64,000 nucleotides of DNA. It comes from Sinorhizobium fredii USDA 205 (lineage in GTDB: Bacteria; Pseudomonadota; Alphaproteobacteria; Rhizobiales; Rhizobiaceae). The notes under the pieces are model-generated. The model saw only the letters and a program-made list of their open reading frames with translations. It ran no database searches and was not told where the DNA came from. The translations under genes were made by a program, and so were the position numbers. The stretch is taken from NCBI RefSeq assembly GCF_001461695.1, contig NZ_AUTC01000189.1, positions 62,001 through 126,000 of the forward strand. Direction: 5' to 3'. Each line of letters begins with the position of its first letter. Positions within the stretch are counted from its first letter, which is position 1. This document shows, piece after piece, positions 51,575 to 60,119 of the stretch.

Positions 51575-53051
51575 CATCGTCGACCGGCGGCCGAACCTGG
51601 TCTTCGTTGCGCTGGCCGGCTACTTCCTGCTGTGCATCGTCTTGCGCCTCGCCGCGTCGCCTTCGCTGGAGATCGACGAGGCCGAACAGGCCTTCCTGTC
51701 GCAATTCCTGCAGCTCGGATACGGACCGCAACCGCCCTTCTACAACTGGCTGCAATACGGCCTGGCGCAGCTGATCGGCACGTCGCTCGCGACGATGACC
51801 ATTCTCAAGAACGGTCTCCTGTTCCTCTGCTGCCTGTTCTACGGCCTCGCTGCGCAGCTCATTCTCAAGGATCGGCGCCTGTCGGCGATGGCGATGTTTG
51901 GGGTCTTGAGCCTGCCGCCGGTCTTCCTGCTCGCGCAGCGCGATCTCTCCCATACGGTTGCGGCGCTCTTCGCCGTATCGCTCTTCCTCTACGGATTTCT
52001 GCGCACCCTCACGCGCCCCAGCCTTTTCTCCTATCTTTTGACCGGCGTCGCGGTCGGCATCGGCGTGATTTCCAAGTACAACTTCGTCGTCGTCCCTGTT
52101 GCCGCGATCCTTGCCGTGCTGCCCGAACGAGAACTGCGCAAGCGCCTTTTCGATTGGCGGATCCTGGCGGCGATCGCCATCGCCGCCGCCATTGCCCTGC
52201 CGCATGGATTGTGGGTGCTTCAAAATCTCGACGCCGCCTCGTCGGGAACCTTGAACGAGATGAAGGAGCGCGCCGCAGAGGGGCGCCTCATGCAGATGTT
52301 TCACGGCGTCTTCGCTCTTTCCTCGGCAATAGTTGGCGGCAGTCTCGTCCCCTTGCTGGTCTTCGGCCTCGTCTTCCGCGGCAAGATCCGGACGATCTGG
52401 CGGGCGGAAAGCCAGTGGACCCGCATCATGGGGCGCATGATCGCGATCTCGCTTCTTGCCGTGCTGCTCGTCGTCCTCGGCGTCGCTGCGACCCATGTCC
52501 GCGAAAAATGGCTGGTACTCTTTCTGGCGCTGCTGCCGCTCTATCTCTGTCTCAAGATCGAGGCGGCACCGATCGATCCCGCCCCGGGCTTCCGGCGCTT
52601 CGTGCCGCTGATTGCCTGCATTGTCCTGGGGGCCCTCGTCATTGTCTCGGCCCGGGCCGTGGTGCGCCCCTGGTTCGGCGACTATTCGAAATTGAACATC
52701 CCCTATGCCGGCTTTGTCGAGGCGGTTGTCGAGGCCGAAGGCCGGCCGCCGGCCCTCGTGCTGACAAACGACAGGCAGATCGCCGGCAATATCCGGACGC
52801 GACTTGCCGATGCCACTGTCGTCATCCCGCATCTTTCGGACGTGCCGCCGGCCGACGCCGCCAAACGGCCGCTGCTGGTGGTCTGGCGCGATGAGACAAA
52901 CCCGGCGCCGCTTCCCGCCACGCTGAGCGAGGCTCTCAAGGCATCCGGCGTCCCCGAATCGGCGGCGACGCCGCGCAGCCTTGAAGTGCCTTACATCTAC
53001 GCGTCCGGACCGGAGCGCTACAGGTTCGGCTATATCTGGGTGGGCGAATAA
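51567..53051 (+). CDS. ArnT/PMT-like GT39 glycosyltransferase
   Basis: A 494-residue integral membrane enzyme with ten or more helices and the GT39 N-terminal signature LAASPSLEIDEAEQAFLSQF, whose acidic residues act in catalysis. Further marks are QPPFYNWLQYGLAQLIGTS and FLLAQRDLSHTVAAL. The C-terminal 120 residues form a soluble periplasmic domain. Such enzymes move a sugar from a polyprenyl phosphate to lipid A, core or protein. It starts inside the GT2 gene (8-bp overlap), so donor maker and user are co-produced. RgtA/B-type galacturonosyltransferases in rhizobia look like this, but the sugar is not proven. Confidence 0.88.
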   Translation: MRDIVDRRPNLVFVALAGYFLLCIVLRLAASPSLEIDEAEQAFLSQFLQLGYGPQPPFYNWLQYGLAQLIGTSLATMTILKNGLLFLCCLFYGLAAQLILKDRRLSAMAMFGVLSLPPVFLLAQRDLSHTVAALFAVSLFLYGFLRTLTRPSLFSYLLTGVAVGIGVISKYNFVVVPVAAILAVLPERELRKRLFDWRILAAIAIAAAIALPHGLWVLQNLDAASSGTLNEMKERAAEGRLMQMFHGVFALSSAIVGGSLVPLLVFGLVFRGKIRTIWRAESQWTRIMGRMIAISLLAVLLVVLGVAATHVREKWLVLFLALLPLYLCLKIEAAPIDPAPGFRRFVPLIACIVLGALVIVSARAVVRPWFGDYSKLNIPYAGFVEAVVEAEGRPPALVLTNDRQIAGNIRTRLADATVVIPHLSDVPPADAAKRPLLVVWRDETNPAPLPATLSEALKASGVPESAATPRSLEVPYIYASGPERYRFGYIWVGE

Positions 53052-53062
53052 AGCGCCGCTGT

Positions 53063-53965
53063 TTATTCCGCGCCGACAAGCAGCTTCAGTTCGCCCGGGT
53101 GGACGCGCAGGGCGACATCGCGCCGCTTGATCGGCAGGAGCTCGCCGTCGATGACGCAGTTGATCTTGCGATCGACCTTGGGAAAATGCAGATCGACCGC
53201 GAGTGCGCTCATCTCGGTGATCAGCGGGCTTGCCCGGAATCGACCGCGCAGGATATCGGAAGCGAGCTTTGCAACGCCCGCCGGGCTGAGCGGCGGGGCC
53301 GTGTAGAAACCGAGGTGCCCGGCCGTCACATCCTCCGCATACATCAGCGTCGCGTGGCCGAAATGGTTGTTCGAGACCGAAATCTGCGACACATGCCGGC
53401 TCTCGCGGTGGCCATCGGCATCGAATTCGATCTCGAAATCCGGCGGATTGAAGATCACGCCGATGGCGGCGCGCACGCTGGCGCCGATCTTGCCGGGGCG
53501 CGAGGCGAACGTATAGGATTGACGATAGCGCACCATGCGGGCGTGTAGCCCCATTGAAAATTGATGCACGAAGGCCCGGCCGTCGGCGCTGCCGATGTCG
53601 CCGTCGATGATCCGGCCAGTGGCGAGGACCTCGGGCACCTTCCAGATATCGAGCGGCAGCTTCAACGAACGGGCGAACAGGTTCATCGTCCCAGCCGGAA
53701 TGACACCGAGCGGCATCCCGGTTCGCCAGGCAACGCCGGCTGCGGCGGAGATCGTGCCGTCGCCGCCGCCGGCAACGATCGCATCGAGGTCATCCCGCCG
53801 GCAAGCCATCTCCAGCGCCTGCGGGATATCGCCCGGTGCCACGACGGCAATTTCGATCTCGTGTCCGGCGGCGCGAAAGACCTCCTCGACCCTCCTGCCA
53901 TAGGTCTCCATGTCAGTGGTGCGGAAAGTCCCCCCATCTCGGTTGAAGATGGCTTTAACTTTCAA
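53063..53965 (-). CDS. Diacylglycerol/sphingosine-kinase-family lipid kinase
   Basis: A 300-residue soluble kinase-fold protein. The catalytic domain shows AIFNRDGGTF, the nucleotide motif AIVAGGGDGTISAAAG near residue 65 and GVIPAGTMNLFARSL; the C-terminal beta-sandwich has QISVSNNHFGHATLMYAEDVTAGHLG and INCVIDGELLP. Family members phosphorylate diacylglycerol, ceramide or related lipids on the inner membrane face. It converges with the ArnT-like gene, 11 bp apart, in a stretch rich in envelope lipid functions. Confidence 0.88.
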   Translation of the reverse strand: MKVKAIFNRDGGTFRTTDMETYGRRVEEVFRAAGHEIEIAVVAPGDIPQALEMACRRDDLDAIVAGGGDGTISAAAGVAWRTGMPLGVIPAGTMNLFARSLKLPLDIWKVPEVLATGRIIDGDIGSADGRAFVHQFSMGLHARMVRYRQSYTFASRPGKIGASVRAAIGVIFNPPDFEIEFDADGHRESRHVSQISVSNNHFGHATLMYAEDVTAGHLGFYTAPPLSPAGVAKLASDILRGRFRASPLITEMSALAVDLHFPKVDRKINCVIDGELLPIKRRDVALRVHPGELKLLVGAE

Positions 53966-54092
53966 GGATTGTCCTCTCTATCCAGAAACCTTTCAGCTCC
54001 TGAGATAAGGGCGGCGGCCGGGGATTCCAGAGCACACTGGCAAAGACTTTCGCGACCCGTTGCCGAGGCTCCCAGCGCTCGAGTGCGGCGGC

Positions 54093-54563
54093 CTACAGGG
54101 AAGGCAGTTTCAGGGGACCGCCCGTCTTGATCGTTCGGATGGCGAAATTCGAACGAATGTCCGTCACTCCCGGCAGAGTCAGCAAGGTTTCGGTGAGCAG
54201 TCGCTCATAGGCCGAAAGGTCTTCCACGACCACCTCGGCGAGGAAGTCGGCATTGCCGGAAATCAGGAAGCAGGAGACCACCTCCGGTATGGCGAGCAAC
54301 GCCTCCTGCTGCCGTCGCGCGTTTTCCTGGCTGTGCTGGCCGACTTTGATCTCGACGAAGACGGTCAGCCCCAGCCCGACCTCCTTGCGGTCGATATCGG
54401 CCCGGTAGCCGCGCAGCACGCCTGACTTCTCCAGATTGCGGATGCGGCGCAGGCAGGGGGATGGCGAAAGATTGATTCGCTCGGCGATCTCGACATTGGT
54501 CGCGCGTGCATCCTCCTGCAGGACCTTGAGGATGGCGATATCGAATTTATCAAGCTTTGGCAT
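54093..54563 (-). CDS. Lrp/AsnC-family transcriptional regulator
   Basis: A 156-residue regulator with the N-terminal helix-turn-helix KLDKFDIAILKVLQEDAR ... INLSPSPCLRRIRNLEKSGVL and the C-terminal RAM ligand-binding domain (VGLGLTVFVEIKVG, VVSCFLISGNADFLAEVVVED). It is divergent from an EamA exporter gene, an arrangement in which Lrp proteins commonly sense an amino acid and control its export. Candidate sites lie in the 135 bp between them. Confidence 0.93.
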   Translation of the reverse strand: MPKLDKFDIAILKVLQEDARATNVEIAERINLSPSPCLRRIRNLEKSGVLRGYRADIDRKEVGLGLTVFVEIKVGQHSQENARRQQEALLAIPEVVSCFLISGNADFLAEVVVEDLSAYERLLTETLLTLPGVTDIRSNFAIRTIKTGGPLKLPSL

Positions 54564-54598
54564 ATCTCAATCAATTTGATCTGTGGATTGGCATATCA
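54557..54598. promoter_or_regulatory. Candidate Lrp-type operator region
   Basis: Two direct copies of TTGGCATATC occur about 30 bp apart, the first at the Lrp start codon, and between them lies an 11-bp palindrome ATCAATTTGAT (54570-54580). Spaced degenerate repeats suit Lrp oligomers that wrap DNA. Binding is inferred. Confidence 0.35.
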
Positions 54599-54698
54599 TT
54601 GCTCATGATACTTCTCATCAGGCACAAATAGCAAGGACATGCCCTGCGGGTCAGCGCTAAGGTTTCCTCATCCAAGACGAAGCTGGAGGAACAAGACA

Positions 54699-55607
54699 AT
54701 GGTTGCGCTGACACTCGATCGCGGCTCCGAATCGCCCGCCGCCGGCTATGCCGGCGCCTTCGTCACCGTCTTGATCTGGGCGGGCTGGATTCTCGCCACG
54801 CGGCACACCGCGGCGACCAACCTCGGCACGATCGACCTGGGGCTCATTCGCTTTGGAATACCGGCGCTGGTGCTTGCGCCGGTCTGGCTGAAGACGGGTC
54901 TCCTCCCGAAAAGCTTGCCGCTGGCGCTTCTAGCCCTGATGGTCGCGGGGTCGGGCGCGGTGTTCTTCCAGGTGGCGGCTTTTGCCATCCACGCGACGCC
55001 GGCGGCCTCGGTCGGCGTGCTGCTCGGAGGCTCGATGCCGCTGGCGACGGCAATCATCGGGATGACCCTTTTCCGGGAACGTCCCGCTCGTATGCGGCTG
55101 CTCGGCTTTGCGGCGATCGTCGCCGGCATGACGATCCTGCTTGTCCGCAGCCTCGGTGCTGCGGATGCGTCCGCCTGGGCCGGTTACCTGCTGCTGCCAG
55201 CAGCCGCCACGCTCTGGGCGACCTATACGCACGCCTTCCGGCATTCGGGCCTGAACCCGCTCGAAGGCAGCGCCCTCATCGCCGTCTGGTCGTTTCTTCT
55301 CCATCTCGTTCTGGCGCTCGTTTTCGGCAGCACGCTTGGGCACGTCCCCGCGCAGGAGATCGGCCTTCAAGTGATGAGCCAAGGCTTTCTTTCCGGTCTT
55401 GTCGCCATGCTTGCCTACGGCCTTGCCGTCCGGCGCCTCGGCGGTACGCAGGCGGCCGCCTTCACAGCTCTGACGCCGGTGCTCGCGATGATCGGCGGCG
55501 GCATCCTGCTTGGCGAGACGATCGGGCCATTCGAGATTGCCGCTGCGGTCGTCACGGCCGCGGGCGTCGCGCTATCGACCGGCATTCTCTCGGCTCGGCA
55601 GGCATAA
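54699..55607 (+). CDS. EamA/DMT-family membrane exporter
   Basis: A 302-residue drug/metabolite transporter with ten predicted helices in two EamA repeats (first GAFVTVLIWAGWILATRH, second SAWAGYLLLPAAATLWATY). The segment LGETIGPFEIAAAVVTAAGVALS closes the second repeat. ATG 54699 has GGAGGAA upstream; the frame from 54639 does not. Control by the divergent Lrp regulator suggests export of an amino acid or similar metabolite. Confidence 0.88.
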   Translation: MVALTLDRGSESPAAGYAGAFVTVLIWAGWILATRHTAATNLGTIDLGLIRFGIPALVLAPVWLKTGLLPKSLPLALLALMVAGSGAVFFQVAAFAIHATPAASVGVLLGGSMPLATAIIGMTLFRERPARMRLLGFAAIVAGMTILLVRSLGAADASAWAGYLLLPAAATLWATYTHAFRHSGLNPLEGSALIAVWSFLLHLVLALVFGSTLGHVPAQEIGLQVMSQGFLSGLVAMLAYGLAVRRLGGTQAAAFTALTPVLAMIGGGILLGETIGPFEIAAAVVTAAGVALSTGILSARQA

Positions 55608-55618
55608 GCCTGATAAAA

Positions 55619-55653
55619 GAAGCGGCCCGGAACCAAGTGTCCCGGGCCGCTTC
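55619..55653. terminator. Bidirectional terminator between the EamA gene and the ABC permease
   Basis: A 12-bp perfect stem GAAGCGGCCCGG with its complement around an 11-nt loop. On the minus strand it is followed by TTTTATC, giving a good terminator for the ABC operon; on the plus strand CCTTCT follows. Confidence 0.82.
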
Positions 55654-55699
55654 CCTTCTATGGCTACGGCGCAGACGCGGCCGTAGTGAGCATTCAGAA

Positions 55700-56587
55700 T
55701 CAGCCGTGGACGATTTCACGGTGCCGCTGCAGGCGGCGGCCATAGGCCTGGCTGACGCGGTCGAAGATGATGGCGATGCCGACGATGGCAAGGCCATTGA
55801 AGATGCCGAGCGTGAAGTACTGGTTGGCGATCGCCTTCAGCACCGGCTGACCGAGGCCCTGGACGCCGATCATCGACGCGATGACGACCATCGCCAAAGC
55901 CATCATGATGGTCTGGTTGATGCCGGCCATGATGGTGGGGAGCGCCAGCGGCATCTGCACGTTCTTCAGCTTCTGCCAGCTCGAGGAGCCGAAGGCGTCC
56001 GCCGCCTCGAGGACGTCCTTGTCGACCAATCGTATGCCGAGATTGGTGAGCCGGATCATCGGCGGGATGGCATAGATGACGACGGCGATCAGACCCGGAA
56101 CCTTGCCGATGCCGAGCAGCATCACCACGGGGATCAGATAGACGAAGCTCGGCATCGTCTGCATCACGTCGAGCACCGGATTGACGATGTTCTGGACGCG
56201 ATCGGAGCGCGACATGATGATGCCGAGCGGAATGCCGACTGCGATGGACAGCACCGTACAGACGAAGATCATCGAGATCGTCTTCATGGTGTCGTCCCAC
56301 ATGTCGAAGTAGCCGATCAGCAGGAGGGTGCCGACGCATCCCGCGACGACCTTCCAGTTGCGGCTGGCGAACCAGGCGATCACAGCAATCAGGAGTATGA
56401 TAATCGGCCAGGGCGTGCGCGTCATGAACCGCTCGGATTGGATCAGGAAGAACTGCAGCGGCTCGAAGAACGCCTCGATGCCGTCGCCATAGGCTCGCGT
56501 GAAAGTCCGAAAACCTTCATCGATCACTTTCTTCAGCTCTCGAAGGCTGTCGTCATTCATATGCGGAAACTTGGTCAGCCATTCCAT
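55700..56587 (-). CDS. Glycine betaine/proline-type ABC transporter permease (ProW/OpuAB-like)
   Basis: A 295-residue inner-membrane permease. An N-terminal extension (DEGFRTFTRAYGDGIEAFFEPL) precedes six or more helices. The coupling loop is visible as AADAFGSSSWQKLKNVQMPLALPTIMAGINQTIMMALAMVVIASM with the EAA-type Gly. Start ATG 56587 (MEWLTKFPHMNDD) has AAGGGGAA upstream. It follows the binding-protein gene but is separated by a strong hairpin. The expected ATP-binding subunit is not next to it. Confidence 0.9.
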   Translation of the reverse strand: MEWLTKFPHMNDDSLRELKKVIDEGFRTFTRAYGDGIEAFFEPLQFFLIQSERFMTRTPWPIIILLIAVIAWFASRNWKVVAGCVGTLLLIGYFDMWDDTMKTISMIFVCTVLSIAVGIPLGIIMSRSDRVQNIVNPVLDVMQTMPSFVYLIPVVMLLGIGKVPGLIAVVIYAIPPMIRLTNLGIRLVDKDVLEAADAFGSSSWQKLKNVQMPLALPTIMAGINQTIMMALAMVVIASMIGVQGLGQPVLKAIANQYFTLGIFNGLAIVGIAIIFDRVSQAYGRRLQRHREIVHG

Positions 56588-56711
56588 TGCTTCATTCCCC
56601 TTCGCTTTGGTCGAGGCGAGATTTTCTGCTTTCTTGTTATCGGCCGCGACAGACCCCTTTGTACCCGAAGGGCGGAGGGTAGCTGCGACAGCCGGAGCCG
56701 CCTCACAATCG

Positions 56712-56750
56712 GTCGTTAAAAGAAAGCGGCGCGCATTTGGGCGCGCCGCT
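56712..56750 (-). terminator. Intercistronic hairpin between the binding-protein and permease genes
   Basis: On the minus strand a 10-bp stem AGCGGCGCGC with its complement is followed by TTCTTTTAAC, 18 bp past the binding-protein stop. It probably stops most transcripts so that the periplasmic protein is made in excess over the permease. Confidence 0.75.
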
Positions 56751-56768
56751 CTTCGGCTAGAAACTTGC

Positions 56769-57767
56769 TCAGAGGGCCGCCTTGACCTTCTCTGCGACTT
56801 CCGGCGAGACCCACTTGGTCCAGATGTCCGGATTTTCTTCGAGGAAATGCTTGGCACCTTCCTCGCCGCTCGCCTGATTGTCCGTCATCCAGGCCATCAG
56901 CTTGTTGACGGTATCGTTTTGCCAGGCGCGGGTCTTCAGATAGTCCATAACCGGGCCGGCACGATCGGCGAAGGCCTTCGTCACCAGCGTCTGGACCGTG
57001 TCCTTCGGCCAGTCGTTCTTCTTCGGATCCGGGCAATCAGCGACCGTGTTGCAGCGCTTCCATTCGGCCGGGTCGGCCGCTACGCCGTGATCAAGCTTCA
57101 CCATCTCGTATTTGCCGAGCAGCGCCGTCGGAGCCCAGTAGTAGCCTACCCAGCCCTGCTTGCGTTCGTAAGCTTTGGCGATCGAGCCGTCGAGGCCAGC
57201 GGCCGAGCCGGTGTCAACGAGCGTGAAGCCTGCGGCCTCCGCGCCGTAGGCCTTGTAAAGCTGCGTCGTCACGACCGTGCCGCCCCAGCCCTGCGGGCCG
57301 TTGAAGATGGCGCCCTTGCTCGGATCTTCCGGATCCGGGAAGAGCTCCTTGTGCTTCAGCACGTCGTCAATCGTCTTGATGTCCGGATTGGCGTCGACAA
57401 TGTACTTCGGGATCCACCAACCCTGCACGCCGCCATCGGGCAGCGAGGACGACGCGGCAACGAGCTTGCCCTCCTGCAAACCGCGGTTGACGACGTCGGG
57501 CAGCAGGTCGACCCAGCCTTCCGGAGCGATGTCCGGCTGGCCCTTTTCAATCATCGACGTGATCGATGGCACGGTGTCGCCAACGACCAGTTCGGCGCTG
57601 CAGCCATAACCTTCCGTCAGAATGAACTTGTCCACATTCGCCAGCACTTCGGCGCTCTGCCAGTTCATGTTGGCGATCGTCACATCGCCGCATTCCTGCG
57701 CCGATGCGGCGCTGCCAAGTCCGAAGAGGCCAACGGCCAGACACGTCGTTGCAAGTAGTTTTTTCAT
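56769..57767 (-). CDS. Periplasmic glycine betaine/proline-type substrate-binding protein (OpuAC domain)
   Basis: A 332-residue exported binding protein with signal peptide MKKLLATTCLAVGLFGLGSA ending ASA, then ECGDVTIANMNWQSAEVLAN. Aromatic residues that could form a cation-pi box for a quaternary amine are abundant (APEGWVDLLP, GVQGWWIPKYI, GPQGWGG, GWVGYYWAP). Two extra cysteines (KRCNTVADCP) may form a loop disulfide. GAGGGAAA precedes ATG 57767. The ligand may be betaine, proline betaine or choline; it differs from the S. meliloti choline protein ChoX as I remember it. Confidence 0.9.
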   Translation of the reverse strand: MKKLLATTCLAVGLFGLGSAASAQECGDVTIANMNWQSAEVLANVDKFILTEGYGCSAELVVGDTVPSITSMIEKGQPDIAPEGWVDLLPDVVNRGLQEGKLVAASSSLPDGGVQGWWIPKYIVDANPDIKTIDDVLKHKELFPDPEDPSKGAIFNGPQGWGGTVVTTQLYKAYGAEAAGFTLVDTGSAAGLDGSIAKAYERKQGWVGYYWAPTALLGKYEMVKLDHGVAADPAEWKRCNTVADCPDPKKNDWPKDTVQTLVTKAFADRAGPVMDYLKTRAWQNDTVNKLMAWMTDNQASGEEGAKHFLEENPDIWTKWVSPEVAEKVKAAL

Positions 57768-58188
57768 GTCGTTTCCCTCTGTTCTGACGGTGTACCCGTG
57801 ACGAACTGCCAGCCTCACCGCGGCAGCGGACAGCGATTGGACCTGACCCTCCTTCCGGATCGGGACCGGATAGAGCGGCCTTCGTCGCCATCGATCCAGA
57901 CTCCCGATCGACGGCTGATTTTATTGCTAACGAGTCTCTCAGGCAAACGCTTGCTCATTTGCGTCAGCGAGCGCGTTCATTGACTTTTTTCATGAAGATA
58001 GGCAATTGGAGGCCTGGCGGCGAAACTTCATCTGCCGCCGGGCATCGGGGCGCGCCGAGAAGCTCTCGGCTATGCGCCTTGGCCATTGGCAAGGATTCCG
58101 GTGGAGCCCGGCCGGACGTCACACGTTCGGATAGACCGGGCCCTCGCCACTCCTTCTTCCGGGAGCCCGTGCGGCCCGTCACCAAAGG
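57768..58188. other. Intergenic region between etfD and the binding-protein gene
   Basis: 421 bp. The left half should hold the promoter of the ABC system on the minus strand; an AT-rich block TTGACTTTTTTCATGAAG lies near 57978-57995. The right part contains a degenerate tandem copy of the etfD 3' end (58096-58218). No separate gene is supported. Confidence 0.55.
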
Positions 58189-58218
58189 TTACATGTTCGG
58201 ATAGACCGGTCCTTCGCC
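58096..58218. repeat. Imperfect tandem duplication of the etfD 3' end
   Basis: The motif GTTCGGATAGACCGG with flanks occurs at 58123-58140 and again at 58194-58210, and the preceding GGAGCCCG...GTCAC is also repeated. In the etfD reading direction both copies encode EGPVYPN followed by a stop; the outer copy has GTG instead of the ATG methionine codon and lies in noncoding sequence. Confidence 0.7.
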
Positions 58219-59853
58219 GCCTTGCGGCGGCACCCAGTTGATGTTCTGGTTGGGGTCCTTGATGTCGCAGGTCTTGCAGTGCACGCAGTTCTGGGCGTTG
58301 ATGACGAAGGTCGGCTGGCCGTCCTTCTCGACCCATTCGTAGACGCCGGCCGGACAGTAGCGCGTCGAGGGGCCGGCATAGACTTCGTATTCGGAGCGCT
58401 TCTGCAGTTCCGGGTCCTTGACCTGCAGGTGGATCGGCTGGTCCTCCTCGTGGTTGGTGTTCGACAGGAACACCGAGGAGAGTCGGTCGAAGGTCAACAC
58501 CCCGTCCGGCTTCGGATAGTCGATCTTCTGGTGCTTGGCGGCCGGCTCCAGTGACTGGGCGTCGGTCTTGCCGTGCTTCAGCGTCCCGAAGAGCGACAGG
58601 CCGAACAGCGTGTTGGTCCACATGTCGAGGCCGCCGAGCGCCACGCCGATCGCCGTGCCGAAGCGCGACCAGAGCGGCTTGACGTTGCGGACCTTCTTGA
58701 GGTCCTGGCCGATGGCGCTGTCGCGCCAGCCGCGCTCGATCTCGATCGGCTCGTCATTGGCCCGCCCGCTCGCGATCGCCGCCGCCAGCTTCTCCGCGGC
58801 GAGTATCCCCGACAGCACCGCATTGTGGCTGCCCTTGATGCGCGGCACGTTGACGAAGCCGGCCGAGCAGCCGATCAGCGCGCCGCCCGGGAAGGACAGC
58901 TTCGGCACCGACTGGTAGCCGCCCTCGGTGATCGCCCGGGCTCCGTAGGAGAGCCGCTTGCCGCCCTCGAAGGTGCCGCGGATCGCCGGATGCGTCTTGA
59001 AGCGCTGGAACTCCTCGAACGGATAGAGATAGGGGTTCTTGTAGTTCAGGTGGACGACGAAGCCGACGGCGACCAGATTGTCCTCGAGGTGGTAGAGGAA
59101 CGAGCCGCCGCCGGTCTTCATGCCGAGCGGCCAGCCGAAGGAATGCTGCACGAGGCCGGGCCTGTGGTTCTCCGGCTTGACCTCCCAGAGTTCCTTGAGG
59201 CCGATGCCGAATTTCGGCACGTCGCGGCCCTCGCCGAGCTTGTATTTGGCGATCAGTTCCTTGGCGAGCGAGCCGCGCACGCCCTCACCGATCAGCGTGT
59301 ATTTGCCAAGCAGCGCCATGCCGCGGGCGAAGTTCGGGCCCGGCTCGCCGGAGCGTTCGATGCCCATGTCCCCGGTGGCAACCCCGATCACCGCGCCTTC
59401 GTCGTTGTAGAGCACTTCGGTCGCGGCAAAGCCCGGATAGATCTCGACGCCGAGCGCTTCGGCATGCGTCGCCAGCCAGCGACAGACATTGCCGAGCGAG
59501 ACGACGTAGTTGCCGTGATTGTTCATCAACGGCGGCATCAAAAAATTCGGCAGGCGGATCGAACCGGCCGGGCCGAGGAACAGGAAATGGTCGTCGGTGA
59601 CTTCGGTCTTGAACGGATGGTCCGGCTCGTTGCGCCAATCCGGCAGCAGCCGGTCGATGCCGATCGGATCGACGACGGCACCCGAGAGGATATGCGCGCC
59701 GACCTCGGCGCCCTTTTCGAGCACGACGACGGAAAGCTCGGGATTGACCTGTTTCAACCGGATCGCTGCGGCCAGCCCGGCCGGCCCCGCCCCGACGATC
59801 ACCACGTCGAATTCCATGCTCTCGCGTTCGGGGAGTTCTTGTCGCTCGGTCAT
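58189..59853 (-). CDS. etfD: Electron transfer flavoprotein-ubiquinone oxidoreductase
   Basis: Moves electrons from reduced ETF into the ubiquinone pool during fatty-acid and amino-acid breakdown. The 554-residue protein has the FAD-binding FDVVIVGAGPAGLAAAIRLKQ near the N-terminus, VVLEKGAEVGAHILSGAV, the quinone and membrane region LIGCSAGFVNVPRIKGSHNA and a C-terminal ferredoxin-like cluster site NAQNCVHCKTCDIKDPNQN plus TRYCPAGVYEW, giving four cysteines for one [4Fe-4S]. Start ATG 59853 has GGAGAG upstream. It is monocistronic here; ETF subunit genes are not in the window. Confidence 0.96.
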   Translation of the reverse strand: MTERQELPERESMEFDVVIVGAGPAGLAAAIRLKQVNPELSVVVLEKGAEVGAHILSGAVVDPIGIDRLLPDWRNEPDHPFKTEVTDDHFLFLGPAGSIRLPNFLMPPLMNNHGNYVVSLGNVCRWLATHAEALGVEIYPGFAATEVLYNDEGAVIGVATGDMGIERSGEPGPNFARGMALLGKYTLIGEGVRGSLAKELIAKYKLGEGRDVPKFGIGLKELWEVKPENHRPGLVQHSFGWPLGMKTGGGSFLYHLEDNLVAVGFVVHLNYKNPYLYPFEEFQRFKTHPAIRGTFEGGKRLSYGARAITEGGYQSVPKLSFPGGALIGCSAGFVNVPRIKGSHNAVLSGILAAEKLAAAIASGRANDEPIEIERGWRDSAIGQDLKKVRNVKPLWSRFGTAIGVALGGLDMWTNTLFGLSLFGTLKHGKTDAQSLEPAAKHQKIDYPKPDGVLTFDRLSSVFLSNTNHEEDQPIHLQVKDPELQKRSEYEVYAGPSTRYCPAGVYEWVEKDGQPTFVINAQNCVHCKTCDIKDPNQNINWVPPQGGEGPVYPNM

Positions 59854-60119
59854 TTCGCGCTCTCCAGTCTTGCCGTTCTCCGCCGGCTCCGTTCCCAGCA
59901 AATCATCCCGTCATGACAAATGCCGCAAACCTTGTCGAGCCGGGATGCGACAGACTGTCTCTGCATTTGCGCATGACTTCATGAGTTTAGCACAGTCCAC
60001 TATCTTACTTGAACGTAAACGTAAATAAATCTCCAACGAAGTAGCCTGTCGTTCAGCTTGCTTTTGCGGCGTCCGCATGCAACGAGGCCCGCCCCACCTA
60101 ACGTCGCGAGGACAAAATC

